This document shows, one piece after another, positions 9,562 to 19,270 of a stretch of 21,893 bases of DNA. The DNA lies in assembly GCA_015179025.1 (NCBI GenBank), contig WHUX01000506.1, forward strand, positions 1 to 21,893, written 5' to 3'. The position numbers were made by a program, and so were the translations under genes. The notes beneath the pieces are model-generated. The model was not told the origin of the DNA and made no database searches. It saw only the letters and a program-made list of their open reading frames with translations. The stretch is from Terfezia claveryi (taxonomy: Eukaryota > Ascomycota > Pezizomycetes > Pezizales > Pezizaceae). Position 1 is the first letter of the stretch. Each line of letters opens with the position of its first letter.

Positions 9562-10815
9562 ATGGCAGCTCCAGCAGTTTCCTCTTCCGTGCCGGTCGCA
9601 GCAGCTCCCGTGGTTCCTAAGAAGTTGAGCGGGTTCGATCTCTACTCGAGGTTTGCGTTCGCGGGTGCAGTGTGCTGTGGTGTCACTCATGGAGCTTTGA
9701 CACCTGTTGATGTGTAAGCCTTTTTAAGCCTTTGCTCTCATTCCTTTTGTTTTCTTTTGCAGGTGGCCTGGTGGGGCAGGTAAGGAATTTGGCGCAGGGT
9801 CGGCAGTTTGGCCTATAGACCATAAGCTGTGCAATTGAAGGCTATTGAATCGTATTCTTGTGAATTCGACTGGCCTTCTGCAGTGTCAACTGTCGCCTGT
9901 ACTTGCTTCTGTCATGTCTTTTATAAGTTTTTACAGCATAATGGCTAATAATCCCGTAGCGTCAAGACTCGTATCCAGCTTGAGCCTCAGGTCTACAACA
10001 AGGGTATGATCGGTGGTTTCCGCCAGGTCATCCAAAATGAAGGCGCTGGCGCCCTCCTTACTGGCTTTGGCCCTACTGTTGCTGGTTACCTCCTCCAAGG
10101 TGCCTTCAAGTTCGGAGGTTACGAGTTGTTCAAGCAACAGTCTATCAACATTCTCGGCTATGAGACTGCTTCTCAAAACCGTACTGCCGTCTACCTCGGA
10201 TCCTCCGCTCTTGCTGAGTTCTTTGCCGATATTGCTCTCTGCCCCTTAGAGGCTACCCGTATTCGTCTCGTTTCCCAGCCAACCTTCGCTACTGGTCTCT
10301 TGTCCGGATTCTCGAAGATCCTCAAGACTGAGGGTGTCGGAGCTTTCTACTCTGGATTCGGCCCTATCTTGTTTAAGCAGGTTCCTTACACCATGGCCAA
10401 GTTCGTTGTCTACGAGAAGGTCTCAGAGGCGGCCTACCAGGTCTTTAAGAAGGAGGAAATCGGAAGCTCTGGACAGACCGCCGTCAACTTGGGATCTGGT
10501 TTGATTGCTGGTTTCGCTGCTGCCTTCGTTTCCCAGCCAGCTGACACTATGTTGTCGAAGATCAACAAGACTCCGTAAGTAGTCGTACTTCTATTCAAGC
10601 AAATAAATTACTAATAACTTTATAGAGGCCTCCCAGGTGAAGGAACCACCAGCCGTCTCATCAAGATCGGAAAGGAGCTTGGTATTAAGGGCTCATACAC
10701 TGGTATTGGTGCCAGGTTGTTCATGGTTGGTACTTTGACTGCCTTCCAGTTCGCCATCTATGGTGACGTGAAGAAGGCATTGGGCGCGGTGGGTGCCGTT
10801 GAAATAGGAAAGTAA
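9562..10815 (+). CDS. MIR1: Mitochondrial phosphate carrier, three exons, intact
   Basis: Imports phosphate with H+ across the inner mitochondrial membrane to supply ATP synthase (SLC25 family, yeast Mir1 type). Exons 9562-9713, 9960-10574 and 10626-10815 join in frame to 318 residues with no repair needed. Introns are 9714-9959 (GTAAGC...TAG) and 10575-10625 (GTAAGT...TAG). The three carrier repeats show their P-x-[DE] signatures: PVDVVKTR at 48-55, PLEATR at 146-151 and PADTMLSK at 244-251, the last being typical of phosphate carriers. Also present are [16 protein letters not shown] and [16 protein letters not shown]. The N-terminal 20 residues are Ala/Val/Pro-rich and end PKK before the first repeat. 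Codon use is strongly biased to C-ending codons in exon 2, consistent with high expression. Start ATG has AATCACA before it, a good fungal context. Confidence 0.97.
9763..9779 (+). other. Possible 17-nt cassette exon inside the first MIR1 intron
   Basis: The segment GTGGCCTGGTGGGGCAG is preceded by a pyrimidine tract ending TTTTGCAG and followed by GTAAGG, so it has both splice signals. Inclusion would shift the reading frame (17 is not a multiple of 3) and introduce early stops. It could be chance, a poison exon or an intermediate splice point. No transcript evidence. Confidence 0.25.
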
Positions 10816-12240
10816 AATACTCTACGCTGAGAGGTGTGGGCGGTAATAATGAGATTCCATTCTTCTTGGGTTTGGCATTTATAGACTCTGGTTGCTAGGG
10901 GGGATTGGCAGTTGGGTGGATCAAAAAAAGGGGGTTGTTTGTGCTTTTTACAGTTGCCAGCCTTTTTAACTGGGTTCTATTAATTTCCTCTAGATATTTT
11001 GCTATCATTACTTGTCTGGGTGCCATTATCGTTTTCCTCGTGATTAATCCTTTTCTTTTTTCTTTTTTTTACGACTGTACTTAGATATTTCATCATCAAC
11101 ATGTGTCATCTGATCATCTCTATGCTTATTCTCGGTCATCCTCCATCTCCTCTCCCCTTCTTAACTTTGAAAGAGGTACACCCCTTTTTTATCCCTTTTG
11201 CACTGTTCTCGCTTTTGTATATACATTTCAGTGAGGTGAAGTGCTTATTGATGTGCCACAGATATTAGAACATCAGATTTTAGTTCGCTGTCTGGCTGGG
11301 TATATTTGTCGAAGCTCACACACTCAATTTATTCTATATAGTGCGCTGTCATCTGGGAAGGAGGGGGGGGAAGGGGTCGCCTCACAATACCCATATTGAT
11401 ATTACTCATCACGAGGTAAGTACGGCGTCGAGGGTTTCTTTTCGAGAATGCCTTTTGGTTCTGGGGTCATGATTTTCCCACTTTACATGCTCTAGAGTAA
11501 TTTCAATTCCATAAACAGCCGCGGGGGGGGGGGGGAGAACGCAAGGACTGGAATTGCAATTGTAGTGCAGACATGCTAAGGAACATGTTGATGGATATGC
11601 AAGAAAACTCACTTACCCTGAACCGACAATAAAATCTAGAACGACAGGTAGGCAGGCAGGCACAGGAACAGGTAACACCTCCATCCTTTGATCTAGCTAT
11701 GTGACTGGCACATTGCCGGATCTAGCTCCATCTGCATAGGTAAGTTTGTCCTGTAGTCTTCTCCTATACATGGTCGATGGTCCTCGAGGACTATCACCTA
11801 CCACCACCACCACCACCCTGTGGCTAGAGCCCTGCCTTCATAATGTCTAGTAAATTCAACCTCGTCATGATACAGAATTTCTATTATTGGAACTCTATTG
11901 TTTTTTAAGTTGAAACTCGTCAAATGGACCACTAAATAAAAGAGGCCAGCCTATTCCTATTTCTCTTCCTCCTCACGCATCTTGTTACTATATATCGTCC
12001 ATCTACTTCTCCGGCTGCACAGCCCTTGCCCGCCCGTACCGGCTTATAGGGCTCTGGGCTCGCCCAAGTCTTCCCTGCCCCCCCGAACGCGTCTATCTAT
12101 TAGGTTCCATTTTTTTTTTTTGTCCGCTGAAATCGATATCTCAGGTTCTAATAGAAGGTATAGCGGACAAAAACTAAGTATCTACACCAATATAGCGGAT
12201 GTTCTACGGAGAATATTTGTATTTATTTCGACATTGATCT
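10816..12240. other. Intergenic stretch, no gene seen
   Basis: T-rich 3' flank of the phosphate carrier, then unassigned DNA. Contains a 13-base G run (11523-11535), a short CCA repeat near 11800-11817, and a 12-bp inverted repeat (12117-12128 with 12162-12173, core GTCCGCT/AGCGGAC) with a 33-base loop. No protein or RNA gene supported. Confidence 0.5.
12117..12173. repeat. 12-bp inverted repeat, hairpin
   Basis: TTTTTGTCCGCT at 12117-12128 and AGCGGACAAAAA at 12162-12173 are exact reverse complements. It sits just upstream of the copia relic and could be part of an element end. Function unknown. Confidence 0.6.
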
Positions 12241-12407
12241 GATCCGGGCGGGGATGCAGAGACTGGGATCCCCAAAGGAGGGGTTTGTGCCAACCAGACT
12301 AGAGCCAGCTATGTAGAACCCAATTAGGCGACGGGCATACTGCATTAGGGCATGCAGCTCATATTCATCAAACTGCATATTCAGACGGACCGGAACTCAT
12401 TCACAGC

Positions 12408-12860
12408 GATTTAAGTGGCAAACAATCATAAGGTGACTCTTTCTATTACATCACATTTATAGACGACTTTACCCGCATGGCATGGGTGTATTATTTAAAG
12501 GCCGAGTCGGATGCATATCAAATTATTATTGACTTCATCACTTTCATCCAAAGGCAGTTCAATACCACCGTTTTATCTGTCTTAACTGACAATGGCGGTG
12601 AGTATACCAAGGTTGATTGTACATACTTCAGACAACAAGAAATACAGCATATAAGGACACCTTCTTATTCCCATGAATCCAATGGCGTTGCAGAAAGCTA
12701 TAACTGGTCAATACAGACAATGGTCAGAGACATGCTCACTTACATATCCGATAACACATTATGGGCAGAAGCATTCTCAACCGCCGTTTATTTAAAGAAC
12801 CGCCTTCCACATACGCATTTACAAGGGAGAACTCCCTACGAAGCCCTCTATAAAAGCTAA
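12408..12860 (+). pseudogene. Copia integrase catalytic core fragment
   Basis: Reads HSDLSGKQS, stop, then GDSFYYITFIDDFTRMAWVY and on to LQGRTPYEALYKS. This matches the rve integrase core of copia elements with the D-D-E residues in place and the typical RTPYE ending. After 12860 the frame is lost, though FGQQCFAHKY (the capping region after integrase) continues in another frame. One internal stop at about 12429. Confidence 0.9.
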
Positions 12861-13105
12861 ACCATCAATAAGACACTTGCAACCTTTTGGACAGCAATGC
12901 TTTGCACACAAGTACGAGGAAAACAGACCTAGTGGCAGCAAACTTTTTTTCAAAAGCAGAAAGTGCAGTATTTGTTGGCTATATGGATAGTACCTCCATA
13001 TATCTACTAAACAACGAGCGCATTAAGACCATTAGGACCGCTCTGTGCTTCTTTATACCCCACGAGCACAGGCCTACCCACAAGCACGAGTTCATCGACA
13101 AGCCT

Positions 13106-13153
13106 TCCAGCGAGCCTTCCAGCGAGCCTTTCCAGCGAGCCTCTCCAGCGAGC
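13106..13153. repeat. Tandem repeat of about 12 bp in the copia relic
   Basis: About four imperfect copies of CCTTCCAGCGAG / CCTTTCCAGCGAG. In one frame it reads PSSEPSSEP, in the variable linker between integrase and reverse transcriptase, where such expansions are tolerated. Confidence 0.75.
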
Positions 13154-13429
13154 ATACAAGTATGACTTAAGACCTAGAAAAATGGCAAAAATAGCTGCTA
13201 TAGCCCAGGATGTGCCTTCAACTCAGCCGTCCGATCCCATTCAGCTACCCACCGCGAGCTAGCTTGCTTGCAGCCAATATAACCAACGAACCTAAAACAT
13301 ACTTGCAAGCAACAACGGGGCCCGATGCCCCCCAAATGGTTCGCGGCAATGCAGGCAGAACTCCAAAAACCGCAACATCGTCGGCTCCAAATCGGTGTAT
13401 AAAATAAAAGAGAGATACAGCTGGCAATA

Positions 13430-14060
13430 TCAGCCACTATAAGGCAAGGCTAGTGGCATAAGGCTTCTCTCAACAACCTGGCATCGATCTCGATGAGGTT
13501 TTCGCCACAGTGGTCAGATATGACACTCCGCTTGCTTATCGCTGTATTCATATACTCAAACTGGCCCAAGCTAGATCAGCTGGATATTAAAGGATGGCTA
13601 TCTCAACGAAGAAGTTATATATGCGTCTACCTCCAGGTCATGATAAACCTGATGAATGCGCTCGGCTGAAAAGATCAATATATGGACTTAAGCAAAGTCC
13701 GAGGCAACTGTACGAAAGATTGACAGGCTTTCTTATACCACTCGGCTACAAAGCGATAATTTTGACCCCTGCCTGCGTCTTAATTCATCTCAGTCACAAT
13801 ATCATCATGGCCATATATGTTGATGATATCACTATATTTGGTGCCAGTCCACTTAGACAAGGAACTAAAAGCATCACTTGAGAGGGAATTCGACCTTAGT
13901 GATATGGGTTCTCTAAATTGGTTATTTGGTATTCAAATAGAATGGAGCAGAATTCGGTTTCCCTATATGCTTTATTACAAGAAGCATACCCTATAGACCA
14001 AATTTGGGATGGACACATGCAACCCGGACCTAGGCGTCCAAGGCAACAAACACATGAATC
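13430..14060 (+). pseudogene. Copia reverse transcriptase fragment
   Basis: Pieces of the RVT_2 domain: HYKARLVA then a stop and GFSQQPGIDLDEVF; LYMRLPPGHDKPDECARLKR; YGLKQSPRQLYERL; and the catalytic AIYVDD box. From about 13850 a second frame carries LKASLEREFDLSDMGSLNWL and KFGMDTCNPDLG, which are the usual downstream copia RT motifs. Frame changes and stops make it non-functional. Confidence 0.88.
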
Positions 14061-14104
14061 AAGCACAATGCAACAATCGAATTCAGTACTCTTTTACCTA
14101 TACG

Positions 14105-14120
14105 TTTTTTTTTTTTTTTT
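14105..14120. repeat. Poly-T run of 16
   Basis: Sixteen T just right of the copia relic. It could mark its edge, but there is no LTR or target duplication to support this. Confidence 0.6.
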
Positions 14121-14430
14121 CCATTTTCGTATGTATTTTATAGGTTTTTAATGAGGCTGACTCGATTACCTACATCGAAGAAAAGAGGAGGGGTCTTGAG
14201 AATGTGCTGAGGAGGGTTGTTAGAATGTCGCACATGTCATTCCGCCCATAGTATGTTCCATGCAATCAAAGTTTACCCCGCGATATTCAACCCCACCAAG
14301 TACTGTACATACTCCTACATACATACTGTACATACATACATACATACATACCTTCCTTCCTATTTGCTCTAGAGAACCCCCAGATACAGGGATTCCTGTA
14401 AAATACGGCTCAGTGCACAAACGAGACATC
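14121..14430. other. LEU2 upstream region with CATA microsatellite
   Basis: No gene. Around 14310-14351 lies a CATA tetranucleotide repeat interrupted by TACTGTACATAC. A CCGG-N4-CCGG Leu3-type site upstream of the leucine gene was looked for and not found. Confidence 0.5.
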
Positions 14431-15860
14431 ATGGCTGTTCAAGAGTTCAATGTTGTAGGTAGGTTTTTACTCTGTGATGAAGGGAGCGAGGGGGGGAGGT
14501 TGATGAGATGAAGCTTTGGGGCTCCCTCACAGAATGAGGGGTCTCTCCCCCGTTGTGTGCACAGCAAAGTGGGTAACGCAATTTGCTGACCTTGTGAAAT
14601 CATAATATAAGTATTCCAGGGTGACCACTGCGGTCCTGAGGTACGAAATATCCTACAATAATCACCATTCTTCTCGAGGGTTTTAATCATCAACAAAATC
14701 TTAGGTCATTGCCGAAGCTGTCAAGATCCTCAAAGTCCTCGAGAAGAAGCGAGATTTGAAATTCAACCTCGACTACCAATTACTCGGTGGTGTTAGTCCC
14801 CCCGCTTTCCCCCCAATTCAGCTTCATATCTAACTTCTCCCCCAGTGCTCCATCAACGCCCACGGCACCGCCCTCACCCTCGAAGCCCTCGCAAAGGCCA
14901 AATCTGCCGACGCCGTCCTCCTCGGGGCTGTCGGCGGTCCCGAATGGGGTACCGGCCCCGTGCGCCCAGAGCAAGGGCTCCTGCTCCTCCGCAAGGAAAT
15001 GTCCGCCTTCGGAAACCTTCGCCCATGCAATTTCGCTTCAGAGTCCCTCGTGCAGTACTCCCCTCTCAAAGAATCCGTCTGCAGAGGCGTCGATTTCTGC
15101 ATTGTCCGAGAACTGACTGGGGGGATCTACTTTGGTGAACGTAAAGAAGCTACGGCAGAGTCGCCGGATGATGCGTGGGATATGGAGCCGTACAGCAGAG
15201 CGGAGATTCAGCGGATTACTAGGCTCGCGGGAACGTTGGCCATGCAAAGTACCCCACCGTTGCCGCTGTGGAGTTTGGATAAGGCGAATGTGTTGGCAAC
15301 GAGTAGGTTGTGGAGGAAGACGGTGCAGGAGACGGTGGATAAGGAGTTCCCACTCTTGAAGGTCCAGCATCAGTTGATTGATAGTGCGGCGATGTTGATG
15401 GTCAAGAACCCCAGGGCACTGAATGGGGTGGTGGTCACGAGCAACTTGTTTGGAGACATCATTAGTGACGAAGCGAGTGTGATCCCGGGGAGCTTGGGGT
15501 TGTTGCCTAGTGCTTCCCTGTCGGGGATTCCTGACGGGAAGACTAAGGTCAATGGTATCTACGAGCCAATCCATGGTAGGTTCTATCGAGGGCGCAGAGG
15601 ATGGGTATATAACTCATGTATATTGTCTAGGTTCTGCCCCAGATATTGCAGGACGAGGCATCGTCAACCCCGTTGCGGCTATTCTCTCGGTTGCGATGAT
15701 GCTGAGGTACTCCTTCAACCTTGAGGCCGAAGCAAAGATCGTCGAGGACGCCGTCAGAAGGACCCTTGACAGTGGCGTGAGGACAGGAGATCTCCAGGGC
15801 ACTGCCAATACCAAGGAGGTTGGTGACGAGGTTGCAAGGGTCTTTGAGACTCTGTTGTAG
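14431..15860 (+). CDS. LEU2: 3-isopropylmalate dehydrogenase, five exons, intact
   Basis: Third enzyme of leucine synthesis: NAD-dependent oxidative decarboxylation of 3-isopropylmalate to 2-oxoisocaproate. Best exon set: 14431-14458, 14612-14640, 14705-14791, 14846-15575, 15631-15860 (1104 bases, 367 residues, all in frame). It gives [15 protein letters not shown], aligning with the family's [14 protein letters not shown]; the Q replacing G is unusual. Exon 2 is only 29 bases and its acceptor is AAG. Using CAG at 14617-14619 with the donor at 14455 also keeps frame but drops four conserved residues. Other motifs: [36 protein letters not shown], the active-site block [27 protein letters not shown] (catalytic Asp residues), and the NAD-binding [15 protein letters not shown] spanning intron 4. 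No frameshift. Confidence 0.96.
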
Positions 15861-16172
15861 ATTTGATGTTTTGAAACATCAGGGCATTTTGGGAGGAATA
15901 CCGTTGTTTTTGTGTAGCTCTACCATGGTTGTTGGATGGGAGTATGGGAATACGAAATATGAGATGGAATGAATAAATAATTACGTTTCAGAGTTGTATC
16001 TGTCAAATTTCTTAAGTAGAAGGGGCCTGGAAAATGAAATAAAATATATTATAGTTGCGAACCATCTATGAACAGAGATGTAGGAATCATTGCCATGATT
16101 CAAATTCAGTATTGTACAAATTCCGCCTCACCACTTTCATCCTTCCCTCCCCCAACCAATTACTCTCCAACT
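15861..16172. other. Convergent 3' flanks of LEU2 and MRPL16
   Basis: No gene seen. AT-rich, with AATAAA-like words near 15970 and 16040 that could serve polyadenylation on either strand. The spacing of about 310 bases is normal for tail-to-tail fungal genes. Confidence 0.5.
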
Positions 16173-17116
16173 CTATATCTGTACCTCCGCCTCCACAGTA
16201 GCCGGCACAGGAAGATACTTCTTCAAGGCGAACGGCGCCTTCTGCGTCCTCAACTTCTCCACCACATCTGGCGTAAGCTTCGTCAAGCCCATCATCGGGA
16301 CATCACCCTTCTTGACGAACTCATAGGTCCCAGGCATCTTATTCCCGCCAGGCGGAATGCCTGCCTCGCGACCTTTTCGTGGATCTCACCTTTAAGCTCA
16401 AAGATTATACGCGAGACGGGACTCTGCAAGCCCAGAAGTCCATGGATCCTTTTCCCGTACCCATACGGGACTATTGTATAAACGTACGTACGTATATATA
16501 TATCAGCCCAGGCGTTCATTCCAAATATATATATATATATTATTGTGGTTTGGGGGGTTGGGAAGGCCGGGGTTTACCTCGTTTCCTTTAGTATACACGG
16601 GGATATTTGCAGAAACTCGCATAAACAACCGAAACTTCATACCTCTCAACACCTTCTTGATTGTGTCTTCTCCGTTCTTGAGGTGTAGCGCACTGAGCCG
16701 CCGGTGGTGGTCTTTGAGGCGCAGGCCGTAGTCGCCCCAGACGACGGTCGTGCCCCGCGTGCTCCCGCCCGTGTGCACGCGCGGCCGGCCTTTTTTTGAT
16801 TTTCCTCCTTTTTCGCTGCCTTTTTTGGGCACTAAGAAAGGGGGGGGGAGGCCGGTTAGTCTAGTTGCGAAGTGAGACTGTGAGGCGGAGGGGGGCCTTA
16901 CGCAGCCAGCTGGATGGGGCGGGGGTGGATGAGAAGGCGCGGACGGAGGTAAATGGTGCTGCAAGAGTGGTTAGCTATGGGTGATTGATTGGGGGGAGGT
17001 GGGGGTGGGATGCACGGAGGAGGGTGGTTGTCTGTGGGCGAAGGCGGGGAGGCGGGGGGCGGCGAGGGGGGCCGGGGGAGCCGGGGGAGGAGGCTGCTGA
17101 GGGAGAAGGGCTGCAT
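16173..17116 (-). CDS. MRPL16: Mitochondrial large-subunit ribosomal protein uL16m, frame-broken
   Basis: uL16 of the mitochondrial ribosome. The minus strand reads KGRPRVHTGGSTRGTTVVWG, LKDHHRRLSA, GMKFRLFMRVSANIPVYTKG, then after an intron (16577-16471, GTAAAC...TAG) RMGTGKGSMDFWA, RIIFELKGEIHEKVARQAF, NKMPGTYEFVKKGD and a Lys-rich tail ending TVEAEVQI with stop at 16173-16175. This is the fungal Mrpl16 sequence order. Two single bases are missing: in the run 16418-16420 (RVP to VSRII) and in 16344-16346 (LAG to NKMPG). Upstream, LRPRLLIHPRPIQLAA looks like a targeting sequence; an intron with donor at 16901 joins it to the core, in phase if the acceptor is CAG ending at 16816. The ATG at 17116 (MQPFSLSSLLPRL) is the best start; a 57-base intron ending CTAACCACTCTTGCAG may lie within the Pro-rich leader. 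Confidence 0.9.
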
Positions 17117-17357
17117 CTGCGGGGCGGAGGGGGGGAGGAAGGGGGGGAGGAAGGGGGAGGAAGCGGGAGGGGAGGGGGAAGTTCGCGATGGGTTGGAGAT
17201 CGCGATGGGTTGGAGTTCGTGAGGGGTTGGAGCTGCTCTGTCGCCCGGCTCTCTCTCGCCCTTCGCGAGGTTGGCCGACGCCAAGATTTGCAAGACGTCG
17301 GGCCGGCTGCGAACAGCTCGCTCTCTGCGGTTTTTGCTGTCGGTCAAACACAACGAC
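17117..17357. promoter_or_regulatory. Shared promoter of MRPL16 and mito PheRS, G-rich
   Basis: About 240 bases separate the proposed divergent ATGs. The left part (17117-17182) is almost pure purine on the plus strand with several G runs. The right part has three tandem 17-bp units (17183-17233). Both genes serve mitochondrial translation, so joint control is plausible, but no known factor site is recognised. Confidence 0.5.
17183..17233 (+). repeat. Three tandem 17-bp units in a divergent promoter
   Basis: Units 17183-17199 and 17200-17216 are TCGCGATGGGTTGGAG plus A or T; the third, 17217-17233, is TCGTGAGGGGTTGGAGC. Units 1 and 2 differ at one base only. Equal spacing of 17 would place the copies on different faces of the helix. 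Candidate binding site array. Confidence 0.75.
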
Positions 17358-19011
17358 ATGCCAACAACACTGATGCGCCGGATATCAGTCTCGCGATACC
17401 CCATCCCCTCCCCCCCGAGCGTATCCGGGCTCCCACTCCGCCTCCCCCTCCGGCCACTGCAATCGACCCCCCGGAGATTCAACAGCTCATCCGCAAGTCC
17501 GTCCGTCACACATCCCTTCCCCCACCGTCTCCCCCAACTGACCTCCTCCACCCCCTCCCTACAGCCCCGCCCACCATCTCCCTCCTCGGCCACTCCTACC
17601 CTACCGACGGCTGGACCAACATCACCCCCAGCATCACGACGCACCTCTCCCAAAACCTCCACCTCCAGCCCTCCCACCCCATCTCCATCACCCGGTCCTT
17701 GATTGAATCGCGCTTCCCCTCACCCACATACACCCATCACAACCACCTCTCCCCCATCGTCACCACCGCGCAGAACTTTGACTCTCTCGGCTTCCCCTCC
17801 GACCACCCCGGGCGCGCCAGATCCGACACGTACTACATCAACTCAGGGCATGTCCTGCGCACACATACCTCGGCGCACCAACTCGACCTATTCAAGGCGA
17901 ACCGTGCCCCGGGGTTTTTGGTGTCCGCGGACGTTTACCGCCGGGATGCGATTGACCGGAGCCATTACCCCGTATTCCACCAGATGGAGGGCGCACGAGG
18001 GTGGGATTTAGCCAAGACGTCTATTGCGGAGATTAACGACGAGACAGAGTACCTCGCATCGCTAACTGCCTCTCTACAAGTTGAGGATCCCCACCCTCCC
18101 TTCCACGAGCAAACGAACCCGCTTCAACCCCAACACTCCTCCGAGGCCGCAGCAGCGGTGGCCGCGCATCTGAAACGCTCTCTCGAGTCCGTCGTGCTCG
18201 CGCTCTTTACCTCCGCGCCAAACCCCGACACAGATGCGGATGCAGATGCAGATTCCCCATCCTCCTCCACCTCCTCCTCCTCATCCACTCCCGCCCCACC
18301 GCTCAAAGTCCGCTGGGTAGAGGCCTACTTCCCCTTCACCTCCCCCAGCTGGGAACTGGAAGTCTTCTGGCGCGGGTCATGGCTCGAGCTCCTCGGGTGC
18401 GGAATAGTCCAGCACCCAATCCTCACCGCCGCCAACCTCCCCTCCTCGCACATCAGCTGGGCATTCGGCGTAGGCCTTGAGAGAATCGCAATGGTGCTAT
18501 TTGGCATTCCGGATATTAGGCTATTCTGGTCCACGGACGACAGGTTTACAGCTCAATTTGTCCAGGCGAAGTCACTAGCTTTAGCGAGTTTTCAAAGTTC
18601 CCCGGGACCTTGAGAGATATTGCGTTTTGGCTTCCAGCGGGGGAGCTCGTCGGGGACACAGGCGGAGCGAAAGCCGCCGGGGTGGAGGCCAGCAGTCCAT
18701 GAGAACGACATTATGGAAATTGTAAGGTCTGTCGTGGGAGACTTGGTAGAAGATGTAGTCCTGGTATGTTATTGTGGAAACTTGGCTTTATTTTATTTTT
18801 ATTTTTTATTTTGACGCAATGAGCTGACTGCGGTATTTATTAAAATTTATAGAAAGACGAATTCACGCACCCAAAAACAAAGAGAGCATCGCGCTGCTAT
18901 AGGGTGCATTACCGGTCGCTGGAACGCACGCTGACGACGGAGGAGGTTAATGCGAAGCATGCGGAGCTGGAAAAGGCCTTGAAGGAGGCTTTGGGCGTGG
19001 AGATTCGGTGA
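17358..19011 (+). CDS. MSF1: Mitochondrial phenylalanyl-tRNA synthetase, frame-broken
   Basis: Monomeric class II synthetase charging mitochondrial tRNA-Phe. Motifs: SLLGHSYPTDGWTNITP, LSPIVTTAQNFDSLGFPSDH, RAHTSAHQ-like RTHTSAHQLDLF, motif 2 region YPVFHQMEG, RWVEAYFPFTSPSWELEVFW, LGCGIVQH, motif 3 GVGLERIAMVLFGIPDIRLF, then the FDX-ACB anticodon-binding domain (FSKFPGTLRDIAFWLP, HENDIMEIVRSVVGDLVEDV, DEFTHPKTKR, CYRVHYRSLERTL) ending LGVEIR. The intron at 18764-18852 (GTATGT...TAG) splits VVL/KDEF. Three bases are missing near 18589-18592, 18679-18682 and 18696; repair gives FSKFPG and AAGGGGQQFHEND. The start is inferred: ATG 17358 begins a leader with STPRRFNSSSA, a typical mitochondrial cleavage region, needing one more base near 17519-17523 to join the body. 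A low-complexity insert (DTDADADADSPSSSTSS) lies before RWVEAY. Confidence 0.93.
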
Positions 19012-19270
19012 GCGGAGGAGAGTGGAGGAGGACGAGATGTATATAGTATAGAAAATTGGTGGTGGTGGACGTTTTATTCTACATCTTCTCCCAAAAATCT
19101 TTTTAAAAATAAGGGGTGGGTTACGGTTGGGGGAGGGGAGGGTAGTGAATTAGGAAGCAGATGTAGTGTATTTTATTTATATTATATATACCATACGTAA
19201 GACAAGCAGCTGTGTATAGATATATCAGAGCTGAGTCTTTCCATCTCCAACCCTTCCCCTCGCCCCGCCC
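19012..19270. other. Convergent 3' flanks of mito PheRS and CDK11
   Basis: Short tail-to-tail spacer, AT-rich around 19160-19200. No gene. Confidence 0.5.

Larger units (their letters stand above)
12273..14060 (+). mobile_element. Decayed Ty1/copia retrotransposon relic
   Basis: Fragments appear in the copia order integrase then reverse transcriptase. Integrase core: first Asp in HSDLSG (12408-12410), second in TDNGGEY (12588-12590), Glu in GVAES (12693-12695), so the D-D-E triad survives; a TAA interrupts just after HSDLSGKQS. A KARLVA-like block near 13440-13460 precedes RT motifs YGLKQSPRQLYERL and AIYVDDITIFG (13594-13881), and a downstream DLSDMGSLNWLFGIQI segment in another frame. Several stops and frame changes separate the parts. 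No Gag, protease, RNase H or paired LTRs are recognisable. A copy of the dispersed 29-bp repeat marks the left side (12273-12301). Boundaries are approximate; certainly non-functional as it stands. Confidence 0.9.

Noticed and set aside
11800..11817. CCA repeat as part of a coding or CRISPR-like array
   Set aside because: Short trinucleotide run without spacers or an open frame; an ordinary microsatellite.
12408..14060. RIP (C-to-T mutation) as the cause of copia decay
   Set aside because: Several stops, such as the one after KARLVA, are not explained by C-to-T or G-to-A in CpA context, and frame changes are also present. Ordinary decay plus assembly errors is enough.
16173..16964. uL16m as a true pseudogene
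   Set aside because: Conserved residues are intact on both sides of each break, and the breaks match the window-wide homopolymer pattern.
16985..17357. Plus-strand open frame from 16985 as the N-terminus of the mito PheRS
   Set aside because: It has no ATG start and reads as low-complexity Gly/Arg; it is the complement of the uL16m leader. The ATG at 17358 with a mitochondrial-type leader fits better.
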